Origin: Turritopsis dohrnii
Lineage: Eukaryota; Cnidaria; Hydrozoa; Anthoathecata; Oceaniidae
Assembly: GCA_027922465.2 (NCBI GenBank)
Contig: BQMF02000644.1
Location: forward strand, 62,001-126,000
DNA: 64,000 bases
Reading direction: 5' to 3'
Each line of letters opens with the position of its first letter. Position 1 is the stretch's first letter. The translations under genes and the position numbers were made by a program. The notes below the pieces were generated by a model, which did not search any database, was not told where the DNA came from, and worked only from the letters and a program-made list of their open reading frames with translations. Positions 59,935 to 64,000 of the stretch are shown one piece after another.

Positions 59935-60310
59935 ATAAAGAATTATAAAAACACACTTTCATTTTCCATAAATCATCTTCCGAAATTAACAACAATAATA
60001 AATTATATACCTCGTAAACTTTACTGGCTTTAATCTTTACTCTTTAATTCTGAACTATTCCTTATCGCACTTCTTTTTCTGTTTTCTGCTTTTCTGAATA
60101 AGAATCATAAAAACACACTTTCATTTTCCATAAATTAACAACAATAATAAATTACCTCGTAAACTTTACTGGCTTTAATCTTTACTCTATTCTTTATCCG
60201 ACTTCTTTTTCTGTTTTCTGCTTCTCTGAATAAGAATCATAAAAAATCATTTCATTTCTATCGAAATAAACAACAATACAAAGTTACCTCATAAACTTTA
60301 CTGGCTTTCG
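59935..60310 (-). repeat. Three tandem copies of a leader exon with donor site
   Basis: A block of about 130 bp is repeated three times. On the minus strand each copy contains AAAGCCAGTAAAGTTTACGAG (or TTTATGAG) followed directly by GT, a consensus donor. The flanks repeat AACAACAATAATAAATTA and ACACACTTTCATTTTCCATA. The blocks lie just upstream of RepHel and probably are duplicated 5' untranslated exons or promoters. Confidence 0.65.
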
Positions 60311-60599
60311 CTTTCTTTTCTTTTCTTTTTCCATTTTTTTTATAATCACCTCCTTCACTTTTTCAATACGAAAATGAATTTGATTACATTTTGAACGAAC
60401 TTAGTTGCTATGTTTACAAAACGTTCGAAACGATAAAAATAAAATGCAATGTAAAGGTATCTGTCCTTTACTAATCGTAGAAAAATAATAACCGTGGTCT
60501 TAAACACCTTTATGAAAAAGTGACCGCAAAAACGACCCGAAATTTTAGAGAGTGAAAGCGTGAAAAAAGTGGTATGCACAGCGCGTATTAGTATATAGA

Positions 60600-61165
60600 C
60601 TAGTATCCCGGGTAAAAACTTTTTACCGAACTTAACTTCGAAAACATTAGGTCAAATCCACCATTCCCGTGTACGTACCCCGTGAGGAAAAAATAAATCA
60701 TAGAATCGCAACTCAAAACTGTACCCATGTTGTAGAGCTCGAAAAGCTGATCAAAAAAGTGTATGGGATCGTTTCGCTACGACCAACCGTTAGAGAGATA
60801 TCGCTGATCAAAGATTTCGATGACGTCATATCCGCAGTACCAAATAAAATTTAGGCCCAAATGATGCGTCACCCCATCACCCGTATCGCTGACCCCAAAA
60901 AACGTCAGTTATCCCTATTGGTTCTTGAGATATTTCCCCAAAAACGTCGCGTTCGATTGGGGATGCAATGCAATATGATTCCCCGTGCGTGATCATAAAA
61001 AACTGACGTCAAATGATGCCACGTGCTTTTGGAATGATCGTGAAAAAAGTGTCTCTCGCTTCTACGTGGTTTTACGCAAACATAAGAGGACGATGACCGT
61101 AAAAATTAAACAAATATGTCACTCTCTAAAATAAAAGTGGTATGCACAACGCGAATTAGTATATA
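60600..61165 (-). mobile_element. Short Helitron joined head-to-tail, 3' CTAG at 60600
   Basis: Minus strand: the 3' hairpin GGTAAAAAGTTTTTACCCGG and CTAG end at 60600, directly abutting the TC start of the 7.6-kb Helitron. Its own 5' end was TCTA (now at 63088-63085) followed by TATATACTAATTCGCG (from 61165), because another Helitron inserted 4 bp inside it. The reconstructed length is about 570 bp. It has no coding sequence. Confidence 0.75.
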
Positions 61166-63084
61166 CTAGTATCCCGGGTAAAAACTTTTTACCGAACTTA
61201 ACTTTGAAAACATTAGGTCAAATCCACCATTCCTGTGGTACGTACGCGTCGCTCACCACCCATGTTCAGTATGCGTTGTGTCACAGAATTTAACTCATGT
61301 AAAAGTTTCTTTTCAGGCATTAATTTGTTATTACATTCAGAAGATTAAAAACAGAAACAAATAGCAACATGGCTCAGAATATATATTTATATGCAGAAGA
61401 GAAGTAACTTTAATGTAAAAAAATGGCAATATATAACACAGAACTGTTTACCACAAAACCAAACATTACAAAATGTTAATTCAAAACAAATTGATACCTT
61501 CAAACTTTTTCTTTTGTTCCAAAGTTACTTTTGGACTGTAATCATTAATGAATTTTGAAATTATCTATATATATAGTCTGTTCTTCCCAAAACCATCAAC
61601 ATCATGATTAAAACCATGAGTTTCATTTCCTTATGCTTTTTTATTATTGCCTAAAAGAATAATATTTCAATTGTAATACCGAAAATAAAAAACAAAACAA
61701 AAAGAAACAAAAAACAAAAAGGAAATTCAAGTACGCATATCCTAAAAACAATAACTAAAAACACAAATTTACCCAGAAGATAAAAAGTAACAAATAAAAC
61801 CATAATGCCAAACTTATACACCCAGGCATAGTACGTAAACGATACCACCATAACACAAAATAATGCATAAACTTGATAAAATATAAACTGAAGAAAAATC
61901 CATCCAATAATGCTTCTTTTTTGTAGGACAGTTTCATTGTACAGAACCCTCTCAACTTCATAATTTAACCATGTGCTTCATTTCATTAATGGTTTATACA
62001 CTTTCCTTTTTTCTGACTTAATGAAAGAAAAGATTTCAGTTGCCAGAACAGCTAAAATAATCACATTCATTGCAACCATATTGAAGCAAACAAAAACAAA
62101 AGACATAAAGTTGGCTGGAAGACAGGCAGATAGACAAAGTACCAAGCATCTTAACAGCGCGCGTTACCAAAACAAATTTCGTTCGTTCCGCGTTCCTTTT
62201 CATCCAGCATCCAGTTTTCATCCAGCTACATACTAAATGATAGAATTATTTTGACTCATATATCTTTTCAAGACTCAATTAATTAATCTTTCAAAACTAA
62301 ATTAAAATGAAAACCATTCGTTACTGTGTAAAGGAACATCATTTTTTTTCTGGATTTCTTCACTGCTATTTCTTCTGTATGGCTATAACTAAAACGTAAA
62401 CAAACATTTCAATACATACATAACTTACCTGTTCTTTTATTAATCTAAAATAGAATAATAGCAGTAAAAGTTAAGCAATAAACGTTCTATAATAATACCT
62501 TCACGTACAGACCTGTTGTTCGTTCGTCAAACAATTAATGAAAATTGATTTTTTCTGCATTTCTTCACTGCACTTTCTTCTATATAGCCATATCTGATAA
62601 CTAAAACAAAGTAAATAAAACGTTGAAACATGTGCTGGATGTTTTCGTTTTCCCTTATTAAAAACATTTCAGTATGATTTTACATAATACATACATAAAT
62701 AATACGTCAATACATTTACTTACGTTCTTTTATTAATCTAAAACAGAAAAACAACAAAAGAAAAGCAAAAAGTTAAACAATAAACGTTTTATAATAATAC
62801 CTTCGTACAGACCTGTTCGTTCGTCAAACGATTAATGAAAATGGATTTCTTATCAACGAACATTGTCGCTATAGTTTTTCCGATTTCGGCAACCAATGAA
62901 AACGGTGAAAAGACGATCACGTGTCAAAACAAATGATCGTTGGATTGCAGTGGAAGAGTTTCTTCACTGGCCGGACTGCCGCTATATGACCACGATTAAG
63001 AAGATTTTGACCATTAAAAAACAAAAAAACAAACACTCCCTAAAATAAAAGTGGGATGCACACACGCGGATTAGTATAATAAGA
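61166..63084 (-). mobile_element. Non-autonomous Helitron, 1.9 kb, inserted in the previous one
   Basis: Minus strand: it starts TCTTATTATACTAATCCGCG at 63084 and ends with hairpin and CTAG at 61166, between an A and a T. The first 60 bases of its 3' end are almost identical to those at 60600. There is no RepHel. It carries duplicated exon-like blocks (62330-62840). Confidence 0.8.
62330..62840 (-). repeat. Tandem duplication of leader-exon pair inside the Helitron
   Basis: Two units of about 280-300 bp. On the minus strand each shows TTTTAG, then ATTAATAAAAGAAC followed by a GTAAGT donor. Each also shows a segment ending GGTCTGTACGAAG (or ACGTGAAG) before GTATTATTATA. They read as pairs of non-coding exons, similar in kind to the triplicated leader exons of the large Helitron. 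Confidence 0.55.
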
Positions 63085-63094
63085 TAGATTATAA

Positions 63095-63340
63095 AAAAAT
63101 TAGCTTTTATGCATAAGTACAGATGCAAAAAAATTCCGACATTCATAGTCGCAAAAAGAGCATGAATAAAAATGATCTATTATAAAAAAATTAGCTTTTT
63201 CGAATGCATAAAGAAACACTAGGAAGTAAAACCAACAAGAAATACATAACAGACATCTTTTAAACTTTGCCAAAATGTTCAGGTAACTTAACCCAGATAT
63301 AATGAACAACATCCAGTTTTATGTTGCAAATTTAGATGTC
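63095..63340 (-). repeat. Dispersed element R1, 5' part
   Basis: Reverse complement of 3310-3549 at high identity, for example CCCAGATATAATGAACAACA against the partner near 3340-3360. A short piece (ATTATAAAAAAATTAGCTTTT) is locally duplicated at its left edge next to the Helitron insertion. Confidence 0.8.
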
Positions 63341-64000
63341 AACATAGAAATACGAAAAGAGATAGAATAACATCGATGAAATTTCCTTTGTACCATCCGT
63401 GTTGTAATTACTGGTGGCCGTATACAAAGTTGAATTTTAAAAATTTAAAATTTCGCGCTATATATGGAAGTCTATTGTTTCCCGTAATAAAAGTCGTAAT
63501 TCAGATCTCGAGATCTATTGTTAATTTTTCAAGATGTGGGACTTCAGGTAATGTCTTTTTATCAATTCTGCATAATTATCAAAAATATTAGAATTATTCA
63601 GATGATAGCAAAACGAAAAATAAGTTTGCGTTTTATGATTTGACGAGAATAATATTCGTATTCATTGCTTTCTCGTGATCAGCTAATCAAATATGCAAAA
63701 TCAGAAATTTTTACCTATCTCTGGTAAAATCATATTAAAGATTTTGAGATTGATGTTGATACAAATGAAGACAAAATAACTTTGACGAAAGTACACTTGA
63801 TTCTCGTAATGAACATGTATGTTTTGAAGTGGAAATTCCTTATGATATTTCTGTTTGAACGAACACGAACAATTTTACAAGTTGTTATAAATTGTTTTTA
63901 CTATAAACAATGTTCTCCGGACAAGCTGCCAGCTTTCTGATGAAACAGAGATCATCACTGCATTGAATAATATCACCACTTCACTGCTTTGTCGTAAATA
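63341..64000. other. Unannotated right edge; possible coding fragment
   Basis: Around 63740-63850 one plus-strand frame reads KDFEIDVDTNEDKITLTKVH. Near 63905-63998 another reads CQLSDETEIITALNNITTSL and runs off the window. These may be pieces of a gene continuing to the right, but no splice structure can be set. Confidence 0.2.

Larger units (their letters stand above)
52987..60599 (-). mobile_element. Helitron, 7.6 kb, RepHel plus microexon gene
   Basis: Minus-strand 5' end TCTATATACTAATACGCGC begins at 60599. The 3' end is CTAG at 52990-52987, preceded by an imperfect hairpin (CCTGTAAAAAAATTTTACAC) and followed by a host T. Order in the direction of transcription: tandem leader exons (60310-59935), RepHel (59681-55152), microexon gene (54581-53371), a 20-bp perfect inverted repeat (53347-53281), then the 3' hairpin. 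The pairing of these two ends rests on termini and content, not on an intact copy elsewhere. Confidence 0.75.

Noticed and set aside
1..64000. tRNA, rRNA or other structured RNA genes
   Set aside because: No convincing cloverleaf with A and B boxes or rRNA-like stretch was noticed on either strand. A covariance-model search would decide.

Overview
This is an AT-rich window of animal DNA, apparently an invertebrate. The evidence is interstitial TTAGGG telomere-type repeats, CR1/jockey-type LINEs whose ORF1 carries an SGNH esterase domain, spliced genes with GT-AG introns, and many TIR elements duplicating TA. A cnidarian or another early-branching animal would fit, but that placement is inference. 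No conserved single-copy host gene is recognisable. The window is a nested graveyard of transposons with a few intact or nearly intact genes.

Layout. 1-7 kb: a tandem satellite, a foldback, a long dispersed repeat (R1) and a glutamine-rich exon. 7-15 kb: TA-flanked MITEs, one with a Helitron nested inside it. 14.8-20 kb: two degenerate hAT transposases. 21.8-22.5 kb: a candidate microexon gene. 24.8-26 kb: a TIR element full of 22-bp iterons. 26.1-29.4 kb: a complete TA-flanked pogo-type transposon with two divergent genes, a DDD transposase and a HIRAN-domain protein. 30.4-35.7 kb: two damaged LINEs. 36.9-39.8 kb: TIR elements, one with long poly-G tracts, and a truncated Harbinger transposase. 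40-47 kb: a possible cysteine-protease relic and a deleted piggyBac transposase followed by an intact-looking five-exon gene. 48.5-52.8 kb: a near full-length LINE with frame breaks. 53.0-60.6 kb: a 7.6-kb Helitron with RepHel and a downstream nine-exon microexon gene. 60.6-63.1 kb: two more Helitrons stacked on its 5' end.

The main theme is that three unrelated DNA transposons (pogo, piggyBac, Helitron) each sit with a second, non-transposase gene. The best candidates for undescribed biology are: (1) the phase-1 microexon gene inside the Helitron, reconstructed here from nine GT-AG exons in one continuous 144-codon frame; (2) the pogo element whose partner protein combines a HIRAN domain, an SQ/TQ cluster and a C-terminal SUMO-interaction-like motif; and (3) the five-exon 236-residue gene next to the piggyBac remnant. 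All exon models come from reading splice consensus and frame only; no transcript data or database search was available.
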